A DNA stretch of 64,000 nt from Oreohelix idahoensis (GCA_024509875.1 JAMPIV010010591.1:1-64000); one strand, 5' to 3'; positions 44,801 to 60,004 are shown, counted from the first letter of the stretch. The notes: generated by a model from the letters alone, not told the origin. Numbers and translations are program-made.

Positions 44801-47340
44801 ATAAAACAATGATAGAATTTTTCACAAGTGTTACTTTGGGATTTTGCCCACATGATTCATCATTACTGTTGAAACCCTTAACGTGAACTACGGTGCTTGT
44901 AACATTCCAGTTGTCCTCAATGTGTCCTTTTTGCATCTGACTTTAAACAAGTCCTAGTCCCAGTGGCACTAGTCTTTCTTGTACCATCATGACAGTAATT
45001 ACTATTTAATCCATAACAGTAAAGTCAACATGCCAATTTTAAGACCTAATGAGAGATTGTACATTACAAGACATAAGTGGCCCTGATAGAACCTCCTAGA
45101 TTGTACATTACAATTCTCAAAAAAACTACTTTAAAAACATGCTGATAGAAAAAAAAATGATTACATTGGGAATCAGGGCCAAAATGCCCAAGAACAGCTT
45201 AAAATTTAATAAGCACGTACTTTCGGTGTGTATGGACCAGTGTAAACATAACTTGATCCATGAATAATATCAACTGAACTTCTGAGGTTCACCTCACATG
45301 AAGGCACGTTACTCCTTAGACACAAAACTTGATCCCTATAATTGTTCAATGAATTAGGATCTTGTCCACAGACCCCATAAAACAATTTTCAAATAAACAT
45401 GGCCACTTCTGAAGGAATTGACTCTTCAAGATTTCTCTGAAGGCCACAATCCATTTGGTCCTGTCCACTGAGGCCAAGGACCCAGCAAGCATTGTCGACT
45501 TAAGAAGCTCAAGGTCTTTTCCAATGACCCAAAACTAATCAAACATAATTTCAAGCCAATCATGAAATACCTTACCTTGTGTTACCATAGGCTATGACTT
45601 GTATCAGGAAGTACATCCCCAAGTAAATAAGGACCTCCTTATATGTCCACTGAAGGCCAAAACAAATTCCCTTCCAGTTGTCCACTGGCCAGGGACCCCT
45701 AGATTGTCCACTAAACAGCCAAGGACTCCTTAGAAAGAATGTACATATACACAATTACATTTTTTGCATAAAAGTAATACATTGTATTACAAAGAAAAAT
45801 ATGTTAAGCTTACATACAGTCACACTGAAATACAATAACAATCTGTAAAAAGAAGGTATTTACTTACATGCAAAAATCTATCATAATTTTCTAGAGTAAA
45901 ATTAAATTAAGACATTTTAAGGATATGCACAGCCTAACCCCCTCCCCCCAACTAAGGGCTCCGTGGACCACCGGTTAAGAAACTCCGATATAACCATAAT
46001 TTACAATTAGCCATCATCCTAAATGATTTGAGTTGTACAGCAGATAAAATGAGATCACAACCATGGCATATGGTGACTAACCATTACCATAAATAATTGT
46101 TTGAATGTACACAGCCATCCCATGTACACACCCATACCATGTACACATGTGTAATAATGGAAGGAGGAAATGAGATCAAAATCAGATTAACAAATTTTAA
46201 AACATAAGGTAAAAGTAGACCCATAGAAGATACTGCTGTAGGGGAGTGGAGTGTTAGAGACTTCACCATACTAGGTCCAGCTTTGAATTTAGCTGACCAG
46301 TTCCCGTCCCTGCTGCCTTTGCCTTCCATAAATCAAGAGCACATTATGGTGCTCATTTACAGCTGGGTAGATAAGCATGATGATACTGGTTTAGAACACT
46401 GTACCTTGGCAGTCAGGAAGAGTTGAGTGTAGAGGAAGACAGTGGCTGTAAGTGGGAAGTTAACATCTATTGATAGACAGAAAAGAGTATCAGAGTGCAC
46501 CATCAAGACAAGAGACAGAAGATGGAGATATATTCAATGCTAAGATGGCAGTTGATAGATCAAATTGGATACCTTCAAGGGAAAAAATGTCACACACTTC
46601 TGCATATTATGAAATGGATTGTTTCATCTGCTTAAAATGTAAAAAAAAAAAAAATTACTTAAAACAAACATTTAAGAAATAACAGACAAAATACAGTCTG
46701 AGAGCACTTTGAAATTCAACTGTGTCTCAATACAGTGTTGTGTCTTTCAGGTCTCAGTTAGTTAGTCTAGGAATGAGAAATTTAATTTAATATTACAGTT
46801 TGTGAAAGGAAATACATCATGGGTTGACAATGTACAGACCTACTAGTTAATAAAGAAACACTTGGTACAAAGGCACACATTCTAGTGAGAACTGTGATCA
46901 GCAGATGTAGTATCCATGTTGCATGAATTCACTTGGAAATGAAAACAGCTCACAATATACTGACAGTTAAAAATGAGACATGAGATAAATTGATGGAGTT
47001 TTTTCTAAAACAAAAACATATAGCCCCAACTGAGTAGCACTCAAGTGCCCTTCATTCTTATCAGATTTTGATCAAGTCTGAAACTGGACAGTTTTTGTCT
47101 GCCTCAGTGTTTAATACAAAACATATAAAAATTAGCCCAGCAATTTTTCACTTGTATTTTCTGATATATATAGGAACGTATTTGCAATTTCAAAAGTTGT
47201 ACGAATAGAGACAACAAAATTATTTCTTAGTTAAACACTAGCTTTTTTTGTCTGTATCATGGTGTCCCACCACCATCATATTATCTTTGAATTATAATTC
47301 GATATTCAGCACCATGTTAACAAACAGATACATATTAGCA

Positions 47341-47342
<2 letters not shown>
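44801..47342. other. No gene recognised
   Basis: 2.5 kb without a supportable frame on either strand. Loose reiterations of TCCACTGA(G)GCC occur between 45360 and 45720. A run of A lies at 46638-46652. Nothing else stands out. Confidence 0.55.
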
Positions 47343-47383
<41 letters not shown>

Positions 47384-47399
47384 ATATATATAATATATA
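47343..47399. repeat. (TA)n microsatellite
   Basis: Two TA blocks. A shorter TA run at 47676-47692 closes the other side of the next fragment. Confidence 0.95.
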
Positions 47400-47684
47400 G
47401 CCTCTTCAGTCATAACTGAATATGGGAATGCGCACCAGAGGTGACAACCCCAGCTGCTTATTTTCCTGGTGTTCCTTTCAACGTTTTCTTCTCTCTTCTG
47501 CTCGTCATGTTAGATTCCTTTTGCCCAATCTGAGGTGGTGCCACAGAAAACGTCGCTACTTGGTGCGATTGGCAGCTTCATCCTCCCAGGCTGTTGGATT
47601 TATGTCCAGTGCTCTCATGTCTCTCTTGCACACATCTTTGAATCTCAGCTGTAGTAGTTGAATTGTTCTTTTGTGATATATATA
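47400..47684 (-). pseudogene. Non-LTR Pol C-terminal tail fragment
   Basis: The minus frame reads QLRFKDVCKRDMRALDINPT and AWEDEAANRTK. The FKDVCKRD wording is typical of the extreme C-terminus of a group of animal non-LTR reverse transcriptases. Only about 45 codons are readable, between TA repeats. Confidence 0.6.
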
Positions 47685-47973
47685 TATATATAGTATTTTA
47701 TCAGTGCCACTGTTAAACTCATTAGTAGCTCCTATATTTAATTTTTGTTGAGGTGGTAATATGTACCATTTTGTGTGTGTACACATGTATATGTATTTAT
47801 TTATTTTTAGAGAGATAGACAGAAGGAGCGAAACCAAAAAAAAACACTTTGAGATGGGAACTGGAGGCAGACATGAAAGAGTTATGGTAAGACATTTAAC
47901 AGATGACACAGGAAGTAAAGGCTTGACATACATTTGTTGAGGCCCCACTGCTCCTTAGGGAACTGAAAAATAA

Positions 47974-48835
47974 TTCATTCATAACCCTCCACTCCCAAAG
48001 GAGCATAGGCCTTCAACAAACACATGCCAAGTCCTCCTGTCACGTGCCATCATCTCAAGTTCTTTACACATTATCCTCATCATTTTCACCTCTGTTTCCA
48101 GCTCTCTTCTCCATGTGCTTCTTGGTCTACATCTGCCTCTCTTGCCCTGGGGGTTCCAGAACAAGGACTGCCTTGTAATGCTATCAACAGGTTTCCTCAG
48201 TGTGTGTCCTATCCATCACCATCGTCTTCACTTCATTTCTTGTTCAACTGGCACTTGTCTGGTTCTTGTCATCAGTTCCACGTTGGTAACCTTGTCATAC
48301 CATTTTAATCCTTCTATTCTATGCAAGCACCCATTTATGAAAGTCTGTAGCTTTTTGGTTGTTGTCTTTGTTGTTCTCCATGTTTCAGAGCCATACAATA
48401 GGACTGACTTCACATTTGAGTTGAAGATTCTTATTTTTGTGTTGGATCTGATTTCTCTTGATCTCCATATATTTCCCAATGCAATGAAAGCTCCTCTTGC
48501 TTTTTTGTATTCTTATTTTGATATCACTGTCTGTCCCTCCAACTTTGTCTATATTGCTGCCAAGATATGTGTACGATTCTACATCTTGTAGTGGTGTTAT
48601 TTCAAGTTCAACCCTGTTATCATTACCTGCATTTATTCTCATTATTTTTGTCTTTTCCCTATGTATTTTCAGACCCAATTGCTGTGATCTCTCATCAAGT
48701 GTTTTCAATTTCTCCTGTATCTGATTACAGTTATGGGACAGAAGAGCCAAGTCATCAGCAAAATCCAGATTGTCCAACTGCTTTGTCAGAGTCCACTGGA
48801 TTCCATTTCTGTTGTAGCACACATAAAATATTTAT
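47974..48835 (-). mobile_element. Non-LTR fragment N1, copy 2
   Basis: Minus-strand counterpart of N1 copy 1, with the same reach. It carries IQWTLTKQLDNLDFADDLAL, TYLGSNIDKVGGTDSDIK, SVLLYGSETW and PQGKRGRCRPRSTWRRE, and ends with a TGAA-type tail at the low-coordinate side. Its frameshift (an extra A before the SFHCIG residues) differs from that in copy 1, so the two decayed independently. The 5' end near 48820-48835 coincides with that of copy 1. Confidence 0.85.
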
Positions 48836-50450
48836 AGCACTTTTCTTTTTAATGGCACAATTTGAGCATCCATAGAAAACACTGCATCAGAAACATCATA
48901 ATTACATGGCTTCTTTTCTGTATGTCTGAATATGTTCTTAGCTAACAGGCAGAGGCCACACTTTACAACAAACAAAATCACATTTATAAGACCTCTCTGT
49001 AGTATATCACAAAATATAGCACCACAAAGATTACATTTATCTTGCTGAGATGCATGGAGGCATATCTGGAGTCATCTTTAACTGACCACCAGCTATACAC
49101 AATGCTGCAGTATACATATGTGGAAGTGAACCTCTGTGAGGCTAATTACACCCTCAATGATGCTTGAAATCATCCACACACTTCCATGGATTCCCTCTGT
49201 GGTGAAACGTGTTGAGAACTCAGCATTGCACACTAAGCTTTGATTCCCAGATGTGATTCTTTAGCTTTGACCTGGTTGACTGCATGTAGGAGGATCTCAC
49301 TATGGACCCACTGATAAGCAGGGGAACTGAGAAGTGGCTCTGTGCAGGATGTGACATTTCCTTGGGAGAGCCCAGAACCAGAGCACAGTATTTTAACTCT
49401 ACATAGTTGGACAGCCCTCTTGGATGGCAGGGAATGCACAGTATGCCACATACTTCTTACTCCTAGCTTGGGACCCCTATGTGATGATCCTTTAAATGCA
49501 AGCTAAGCTGGAGAAACTGGAGCTCATGACTTTAACTCAACATGTTTTGGAATGGTAGAAAAGCCACAAGAAAAGCCTAGATCTTCAATGTTACCAAAGA
49601 GTGTTGAACTTGTTACTGGCTGCAAAAGAGTGAGAAGCTCAGCAACCCCATTAAACAACAACAATAACAAATCTGGTTGCGATTTCAATTTACACAACAA
49701 AATACTTTTTTCACTACCACTTTGCAAAATGAAGTCCACAGGAAGTGATCAAATAATTTAAACCATCAAGATATTTTGTGAAAAGGGGGCTGAAGAATAA
49801 TGAATGAGTAAACTTGAATTACAAACATCATGCTTACAAATTGTGTAAGGTAAACACATACATTTTCTCTGATGTACGTCTAGTGTGCAGTTTTAGAATA
49901 CAGACGAGTAAACTCAACACCACAAACATTGCACTTACAAATTGTCTCTCATGTATGTTTTGTAAATTGTGTGTTGTTTTAGAATAAAGACTTGAGAAAA
50001 CCTAACACCACAAACATTGCACTTACAAATTGTCTCTCATGTATGTTTTGTAAATTGTGTGTTGTTTTAGAATAAAGACTTGAGAAAACCTAACACCACA
50101 AACATCACACTTAGAAAGTCCCTCTCATGTATGCCTTTTGTGTAATTTTAGAATACAGACTTGAGAAAACCTAATACAACAAACATCACACAGAATTTTC
50201 TCAAGTCTGTATTCTATTGTGTAATTTTAGAATACAGACTTGAGAAAACCTAATACCTAATACAACGAACATCACATTTATACATCTCTCCAATGTGTTT
50301 CAACACATGTCTCTTTATCTGAGTAGCCTGAGACAACGCATCACCACAAAGATCACACCTATATGGCTTTTCCCCTGTATGCCTTCTTAGAGTAGTTTAT
50401 TCAAAAAATCTCAAACTTATAAGGTTTCTGTGTCCTTTTGTGTCTCTTTA
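48836..50450 (-). pseudogene. Decayed C2H2 finger array, distal part of the zinc-finger gene
   Basis: Minus-strand frames show broken fingers, for example CNVCGVRFSQVFILKQH, CDLCGDALSQATQIKRH preceded by TGEKPYR, and near 48960 a weak KCGLCLLAKNIFRHTEKKP. Stops and 4-base expansions disrupt the 84-bp register. Two identical 88-bp units lie at 49923-50010 and 50011-50098. The stretch 49150-49840 shows no finger. The array was continuous with that at 53593 before the insertion at 50451-53592. Confidence 0.7.
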
Positions 50451-53400
50451 CTTACTTACTTAGTCATTCCCCTTCTACCGTGAGGTGTAGAGGTTTGAAA
50501 GAGAGGGTGCCAGACTATCCTATTGGCTGTCTTCCTCCTGGCTTGGTTCCATTCTAGTCCTCGGTTCTTCAAAGATTGTCTATTGTAGTCTTCCCAGCAA
50601 ACTCTGGGGGTCTGGATTCCTGGCTCTTTGTTTCCCATGATTGTCATGGTAGCTGATTTTCTCCCATTCTGCAGACATGGCCAAACCATCTTAGTTGGGA
50701 CTGTTCTACTTGGGTCTGCAGGGGGTGGGATTTTAGGCCTTGATGTATCGTCTGGTTGCGGACCATGTCTCTTCTTGTTACTTCAACCACCTTCCTCAGA
50801 TACCTCATTTCTGAGGTTTGGATCTGGCTTTTGTAGATTGTAGTCATTGCCCATGACTCGCATCCATATGTCAAGACTGGGACATAGGTGGAGTGGTATA
50901 CAGCCATCTTCGTTTTCTTACCAACCTCTCTCTTGCTGAGGAATCCTCGATTTATGGCCTGAAAAAGTCTCCCAGCTGCTGCTTTTTGAGTGGCCAACTC
51001 TTCATTGATGCCTCCCTGTCGGTCTATAATAGCTCCGGTGTATTTAAAGTGGTCGACCTGCTCCAGGACCTGTTCTCCCAGCTTAATCTGATGTCTTCTT
51101 TCTTCTCGTGATATCACCATGGATTTTGTTTTAGATCTGCTTATGACCATCCCTGCCTTCTCCAGCTCTTCCTTCCAGACTTGCAGGTTGGAATGAAGAT
51201 GTGCCTCTGATTTAGCAATCAAGGCAACATTATCAGCAAATGCCAGCTCTGAAATACAGACCTGTCTCATCTTCCAGTACCCCACTGAATACTTTCCTGT
51301 CTTCTCCTTACATGCCTTGATGACATCATCCACAAGGAGTATTAAAAGATATGGTGACAGAATATCACCTTGTCTTACACCAGTGATGGTCCTGAACTCT
51401 TCTGATTTTTGGTTTGCTGTCCTCATATAATTTCTGCAAGACTTGTAGAAGCTCTGAATAGAATGAATCAAAGGTGATGGAATGTTCTTCCTTGCCAAAC
51501 AGTCCCAAAGTTTGCTCCAATGGGACCCTGTCAGATGCCTTTTCCAGATCTATGAAACAAAGATGGATCTCTCTAGTACTAAGGGCCTTTTTACTCAGCT
51601 ATATGAGGGTGAAGATTAGGTCTTGAGTACTCCGGTTTGCTCGGAATCTGCACTGGACCTCATCCAACTGTGGCTCAGCTAAGCATCTGATTCTCTGCTC
51701 TAGGATTCTAGAGCAGATTTTACCAGGGACACTGAGAAGGGATATGCCTCTATGGTTTCCACAATGTTGATTGTAACCGTTTTTGAAAATCGGTGTTATG
51801 ATGGCAATCTCCCAATCCTTTGGCATGGTCTTGTTTCACCACGCTGCCTGTAGGACCCTTAAGAGTAATAGGTTGCCTGATGCTCCCATGTACTTAACCA
51901 TTTCTGGTGTTATACCATCATGCCCTGCTGCTTTGTCCATCTTGATTTTCTCCAGTGCTGCCTTCAGTTCTTCCATCTCATGTCATCTTCATCTCCATTG
52001 GTTTCTCTTCTGTGCTAGTGGTTATCATTTCTGATGCTTGACATTGCTCACCATCATGGAGTTCTGAGAAATATTCTTTCCATCATTCCATTACTTCCTT
52101 TGGGGCAGTAAACAATTTGCCTTGCTTGTCCTTTAGAAATTTGAGAGGGCGTTGTTTTTCCTTCCTCTTGTTCTTTAGGGTCTTTTAGAAAATTTCTGGT
52201 TTTCTTGCGCATCTTTTTCTAGCTTTTCTCCAAATTCTTCCTAGGACGGCTTCTGTTTTACTGCTAGCACCTTGTTCTTTGCTACTGTTCTGAGTATCAC
52301 ATATTCTCTATATTTCTCTATATGTCCTGCTGTGTTTTTAGCTCCTAAGTAATGGGTTCATGCCTTTTTTTTCTCTCTTATTTTCTCTTTGACTTCCTCT
52401 GTCCACCAAGGTGTCCTCTTTCTCCTGTTTTCAAGTCGGACCACCACATGCTTCTGCAGCAGCTATCTTTATGATGTCCTTGAATTTAAGCCAGAGGGTT
52501 TCAAAGTCATCAGGTTGTTCTTCTGTGTTTCTCACCACTGTAGCAATAAGCCCCTGACATATGATCCTAATTTATGGCTCACTCGGCTTGTAGGTCTTAA
52601 TGCTCATTTCTCCCATTCATTTGCTTAGTTTCTTGCATGATGTTGGGCAGTTCCTAGGCTGAGAAACTCTTTCAGTTGTTCTTTTGACTGTAAGCAGGTA
52701 GTGATAACTTCCAATCTCTGGCCCCCTCCAGACTCTAGCATTCTGGACTTGAATGAGCTCCTCCTAAATGGCATAGTCGATCACTGACTTCTCATTCCTT
52801 GTTGGTTCACATCTAGTGTATGCATGTATGCACTTATGGGGGAACTTTGTGTCTGTAATGATCAGATTCTGCTCACTGTAGAATCTAAGAAGTCACTTTC
52901 CACTGTCATTGAGAGTATCTTCTCCATATCTTCCGCTAACTCCACCCCATCTAGCATGGTCATTTCAAACTCTGGCATTGAAATCTCTGAGCATGATAAT
53001 TTCATCTAGGCAGTCATCCACTGACCTTTGAAGCAGCTCGAAGAATTCCCCCTTGACCTCTGCTCTCTCATCCTCATTTGGCCCATACACTATGACCAGG
53101 TTGACTATGGTTTCTCATTCTTTATGTTTTACAACCATAATGCGCTCTGAGACAAAGTTTCATCCCTTGATACTATCTTTTTGGTTCTTTGCCACAATGC
53201 AACCAATGCCCCCTTTAGCTCTTTCAGATGTGGGTACACCACTGTAGAGCAGTGTGTTGCCATCAACATACATGACTCCTTGTCCCTTTTTCTTTGTTTC
53301 CATTATAGCCAGGATTTCTAGTTTTGCTTTCCTCATCACTTCCACCAGCTCCTCTTCTTTCCCATTTATACTTCTTGTGTTCCAATTTCCATAAGTCATA

Positions 53401-53592
53401 GTCTGTAGTCCGTTCCAGTTCATCGCCTTTAGAATCAGCCCAGTTTTCTCTCTTGTAGTTTGTGTAATCGTGGTTTAAAGCAAACAGGTGATTGGCCTGT
53501 TGTGCCTCTGCATGGTGGAGGAACTGCTTCCTTACGGATTCCATGCAGGCTGCCCTCCTCCTTTTTCAGCCTGGCTTGGGACTGGCCTAGGC
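50451..53592 (-). mobile_element. Near full-length non-LTR retrotransposon inserted in the finger array
   Basis: TGTGTCTCTTTA is present at 50439-50450 and again at 53593-53604, a 12-bp target duplication lying in finger-coding sequence. The element reads on the minus strand: 5' leader (53592 to about 53420), endonuclease, RT, Arg-rich C-terminus and a (TAAG)n tail at 50451-50461. Its length of 3.14 kb is about that of a complete RTE-size element. A short 3'-end relative lies at 59817-59872. Confidence 0.9.
50456..53423 (-). pseudogene. Endonuclease-reverse transcriptase of the inserted element
   Basis: The N-terminus reads TYGNWNTRSINGKEEELVEV with IMETKKKG, the start of an APE-type endonuclease, which continues in broken frames to a DFNARVG-like motif near 52970. 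RT follows with GISLLSVPGKICSRILEQRI, VRQGDILSPYLLILLVDDV and ELAFADNVALIA. The second catalytic Asp is Asn (FADN). The 3' part contains VLTYGCESWAM and RWFGHVCRMG and ends near TSTPHGRRGMTK. Multiple stops between 51826 and 53160 and the FADN change mark it as inactive. Confidence 0.85.
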
Positions 53593-56463
<2,871 letters not shown>

Positions 56464-56484
<21 letters not shown>

Positions 56485-57110
56485 CTTAAGTTCAGATTTA
56501 GAATGCTTCTGTGCTTTTTGTATTCTTTCTTGTTGACATAGACTGGATTTTGTAGCTAATACTACATTACCAACATTACTTATATAACACTTTTCTCTCA
56601 TAATTGAAAGTTCATGTTTATTATGGTCACCTTTCTTGCTAACCTGTACTCCACAAACATGACAGCTGAAAAGTTTCTCTTTTGTACTTATTATTATTTC
56701 ATCTGATAGTTCACTGCCACACAATTTAAAACCTTCTCTACTTCCACTGTTGAGAGTATAATCATCATAGACTATTGTTGATTTCTTGCTGCAGTTTTCA
56801 TTTTGTAAGACTGCAGTATCAATCTCAGGAGTCAGATTCATGTCTACAGTCATTATCTCAGAGTCTGTGACATTCGGTGATTGTACCTCTTTTAATCTTG
56901 ATTCAATTTTATTGTCTGTATTTAGTGTTACAGCTGTCGTACTTACATGAGCTTTCATTTCACTCACAATTTTTTCTGTGAATTCTGGCAACACTTGACT
57001 GAATGTGGCATTTTGCACTGGTTCACTCTTTATGAAACTGTTCATAATTTTCAAATCTGTAATGTCAACATTAGAGTATAGGCGGGATTGCTGGCTACAG
57101 GAATGGTCAC
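56464..57110 (-). CDS. N-terminal part of the zinc-finger gene's last exon
   Basis: An open frame runs from a splice acceptor (AG at 57112-57111) to a stop at 56464. The first codons read GDHSCSQQSRLYSNVD if the intron is phase 1; the first Met is at 57054. The segment is Ser/Thr/Glu/Lys-rich and probably disordered. It contains one lone degenerate finger, FSCHVCGVQVSKKGDHNKH. It runs into the array in a different frame: a T7 run at about 56470-56484 separates ELKSRIFLS from the finger frame. Either the gene is a frameshifted pseudogene, or there is a sequencing or assembly error in the homopolymer, or an unseen splice joins them. Confidence 0.65.
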
Positions 57111-57125
57111 CTGAAATTCATTGAA
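57111..57125 (-). other. Splice acceptor of the zinc-finger exon
   Basis: On the minus strand TTCAATGAATTTCAG precedes GTGACCATTCC, where the open frame begins. Upstream is T-rich. The intron extends beyond 57125 and its donor was not identified in the window. Confidence 0.6.
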
Positions 57126-57201
57126 TAAAACATAATAGTAAAAACTTCAGATAATTATGGCAAGCATAACAAATTTTAATTCTGTATGTTTTGTAGCATA
57201 A

Positions 57202-57274
57202 CTTATAGTTGCATAACTTTTAAATCATACCTAATATGACATTAGGTATGATTTAAAAGTTATGCAACTATAAG
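57202..57274. repeat. Perfect inverted repeat, 34-bp arms, 5-bp loop
   Basis: Left arm 57202-57235, right arm 57241-57274, loop ATGAC (57236-57240). All 34 positions pair. It lies in the presumed intron about 90 bases upstream of the zinc-finger exon. Confidence 0.95.
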
Positions 57275-58364
57275 GTTATTTAAGAAGTATTTGTTTCTGT
57301 CTGAAATGTTAATAGTTCATGGTGTATTGCATACCATGAAACTAATAGTATACATTTAATCATTTTAAACGGTGTTGCAAAATGTTTTTTTTAATGCGGT
57401 CGCTAATCACATATATTCATTAATATTTTTATTGTTTGATTACTTCCCATGGATGTGAGAAATGAGTAATAAAAATTTATTTCTGAATTACTTCCCTCCA
57501 AACAGTCCTAAAATGATTACAAATATTATATTTTTAACAATTATTTTTTTTCAGTCATAACTAAAACGTTTTTGCAAGAAAAGAACCTCATGACATTACC
57601 TGATAGATCTGTGGAGTAACAGTACTGTTTCAGTAAAATTCAAACTTTGTTTTTGATAAAATGAGTTTTGCTCAATTTCAGTGATGCCTGCAATTGTATA
57701 CCTAGACACTATATAACTGCAACTATTTCTAAAGCTTTTAAGATTTCCACTAATTCTGCTGTAAAGATGGATGTATTACCTGTTACTTTATATCTTTTGT
57801 AAATTTTAAATTTTTGTGTTGCTATTTCTGTTCCAAAATGTCCATCTTAATTATATGCAATGCTGGGTCCTCAACAAGTTTCACCACAGGGGAAATACCT
57901 GAAAGTGTGTGGATGTTTTAAGGAGTCAAATGATGTTATTTTCCTCACAGACAGAGGTTCACTTCCACATTTGCACGTATATTATAGCATTGTGCATAAC
58001 TGGTGGTCATATAAGAATGACACCAGGTATACCTCCATGCAAGCGGGTGTTCAGATAAAAGGGCATGAACCTGTAATTTCACTATATAGCTTGCATGGGC
58101 ATAAATTACTACTGAGACATTATCAAGGAAGATTGTGTTCAAATGTACATGTATCTAAGGTATGAATTATAGAAAGAAAAACTGGCAAGCAATTATGCTT
58201 ATATTTCTACAATTTTTTTTGTACAACGTGCATGAGTAAATATTACTACTACACAGTAACACTGTATTCACATTGTAGATATATCTAAAGAAGACATGTC
58301 ATAGAGCATGGACATAACTGAATTTTATGTGCAACATTCTTCAAATATGAATTATTGAAAACTC
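57275..58364. other. No gene recognised; contains a dispersed repeat
   Basis: AT-rich. Positions about 57943-58048 are similar, in inverted orientation, to about 49035-49145. A 101-codon plus frame over this part is probably chance, since it lies on the repeat. Confidence 0.5.
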
Positions 58365-58694
58365 ATGAACGGGATCAGGAGACACCATGAATATCTGTTT
58401 GGAGTGTGGTTCACAGTGCAGACAGACCATGCTCCATTGGCATTTCTCGGAGCCAATAAGGAATTTAACACAAAGATTATGCTTTGGGCTTTGCTGCTAA
58501 GCGGGTACTCATTTAAAGTACAATATATACCAGGAAAAGAAAACGTAAGAGTGGATTTTATGAGATGAAATTGGAGCATGGAGGAGGAGGATGAAATTGA
58601 AGATAGCAATCACTCGAAAGATAGGGATAACAGTAGCTCTATTTCCATAAATAAGACATGAAAGGGTTTCATATCTTCAAGCCCGGACGAACTG
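58365..58694 (+). pseudogene. Ty3/gypsy RNase H fragment
   Basis: The frame reads FTVQTDHAPLAFLGANKEFN then LWALLLSGYSFKVQYIPGKE and NVRVDFMR, the C-terminal half of a gypsy RNase H (DH.PL and the ..NV.AD.. ending). About 125 bases later comes GACGAAC followed by TGTGATGG at 58694, which could be the start of a 3' LTR. Everything upstream of the RNase H is missing. Confidence 0.65.
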
Positions 58695-58841
58695 TGATGG
58701 ATATATGTAAATATAGCCTCAGTAATCTGACCCTTTTCTTCCTCATTTAGTGTTTACGTTTTGCGAAGGCAAAACTATGCAATTCACTGTCTGTTAACTC
58801 ACTTTTGAAGCCACGCCTACTTTTCCTGCTTACATGCACTC

Positions 58842-59600
58842 TTTCTTCTTCTTCTTTGATCCTTAGCCGCCGACCGTCAAAGCAGTCAGTGGCCATTACA
58901 CCTGGTAGAATCTTGCAGGGCAACAACAAATTGACTCCACTTTGCTTTGTCGGCAGCCATCCTTTGTACAGTGCCCCAACTCTGGTTCATTCTTTGCATC
59001 TCAGCCTCCACAGTCCTCCACCAAGTTGTATTTGGTCGGCCTCTCTTTTGTTTTCCTTCAGGGGTCTATAGCATAGCTGTTCTTGTGATGGCATTGGGGT
59101 CTCTTCTGAGGACATGGCCAACCCAGCTCCAGCGTCTACCAGCTATGATGGTGTGCATGTCCTCTTGCTTGCTACGAGTAAGCAGATCTTGGTTGGTGAT
59201 GGTATTCGGCCAAAAGATTCGGAGAATTTTTCTTAGGCATGTTGTGTGAAAAGAGGACAATTTTGACATTTCCTTCTCTGTAACTCTCCAGCTCTCTGCG
59301 CCATAGAGAAGCACAGAAAGCACACAGCTCTGATATAATCCTAATTTTGTGCTTGTGCTGTACTGAGAGGACTTCCAGATGTTGTTTTGACTAAAAAAGG
59401 CTGTGCTTTCATTGTTCATTCTGATGATGTCTTTGCTTGCTCCACCGTCTGGTGTTATTATGCATCCTAAGTATGTGAAGGCATCTGTCTGTTCCAGTTG
59501 CTGATTCCTTACTGATATGGGCTCAGAGTTGCTCACATTGAGCATCATGACCTCTGTCTTCTTTCGGTTGATGTTCAAGCCCAACTGCTGGCTATACTTA
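58842..59600 (-). mobile_element. Non-LTR fragment N2, copy 2
   Basis: Minus strand: KYSQQLGLNINRKKTEVMML, FTYLGCIITPDGGASKDI, VLLYGAESWRV, ILRIFWPNTITNQDLLTRS and RRWSWVGHVLRRDPNA. It ends near FDGRRLRIKEEEE and a GAA tail at 58841-58858. It starts in the RT thumb, downstream of the catalytic motif. A small palindrome (GGCTATAC-TTATTA-GTATAGCC) sits at its 5' truncation point near 59588-59609. Confidence 0.82.
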
Positions 59601-59605
59601 TTAGT

Positions 59606-60004
59606 ATAGCCAGTTACATGCATTAATGAGCATTTACAAACTTTCACACCCGACAGTCTTAACAAGAGGGGAGCGAACTTGGGTGTTTACCTGAGTTCTC
59701 ACGCGAGCTGACATGTCAATCATCGGATAGTGACAGAAAGCACGGGGGAGGAACAGATCAGACGTCGGTAGCAAATGCAAGGGCGATAATAATACTTACT
59801 AACCGCATTTGATGTCTGTGATTACCTCTACACCTCACGGTTGAAGAGGAACGACTAAGTAAGTAAGTAAGATTTCCGGGGACTTAAGTATTTGATCTAC
59901 GGCAGAGGGAGGAAATCAAAGAAGGCCTGTTCACATGTCTTTTTTATGTCGTTTTGGCATCGCGAGCGAGCGAACAGGAAAATCTTTTATCTCTGTAGAC
60001 AAGC
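59606..60004. other. No gene; contains a minimal (TAAG)n-tailed fragment
   Basis: Positions about 59817-59872 repeat the last ~55 bases (CCTCTACACCTCACGG... and (TAAG)n) of the element inserted at 50451-53592, in plus orientation. The remainder is unassigned. Confidence 0.6.

Noticed and set aside
45360..45720. Possible tandem repeat built on TCCACTGAGGCC
   Set aside because: The spacing is irregular and the matches short; I could not define a unit.
57860..58165. 101-codon plus frame near the zinc-finger intron
   Set aside because: Much of it lies on a dispersed repeat that also occurs inverted at about 49.1 kb; no domain is recognisable.
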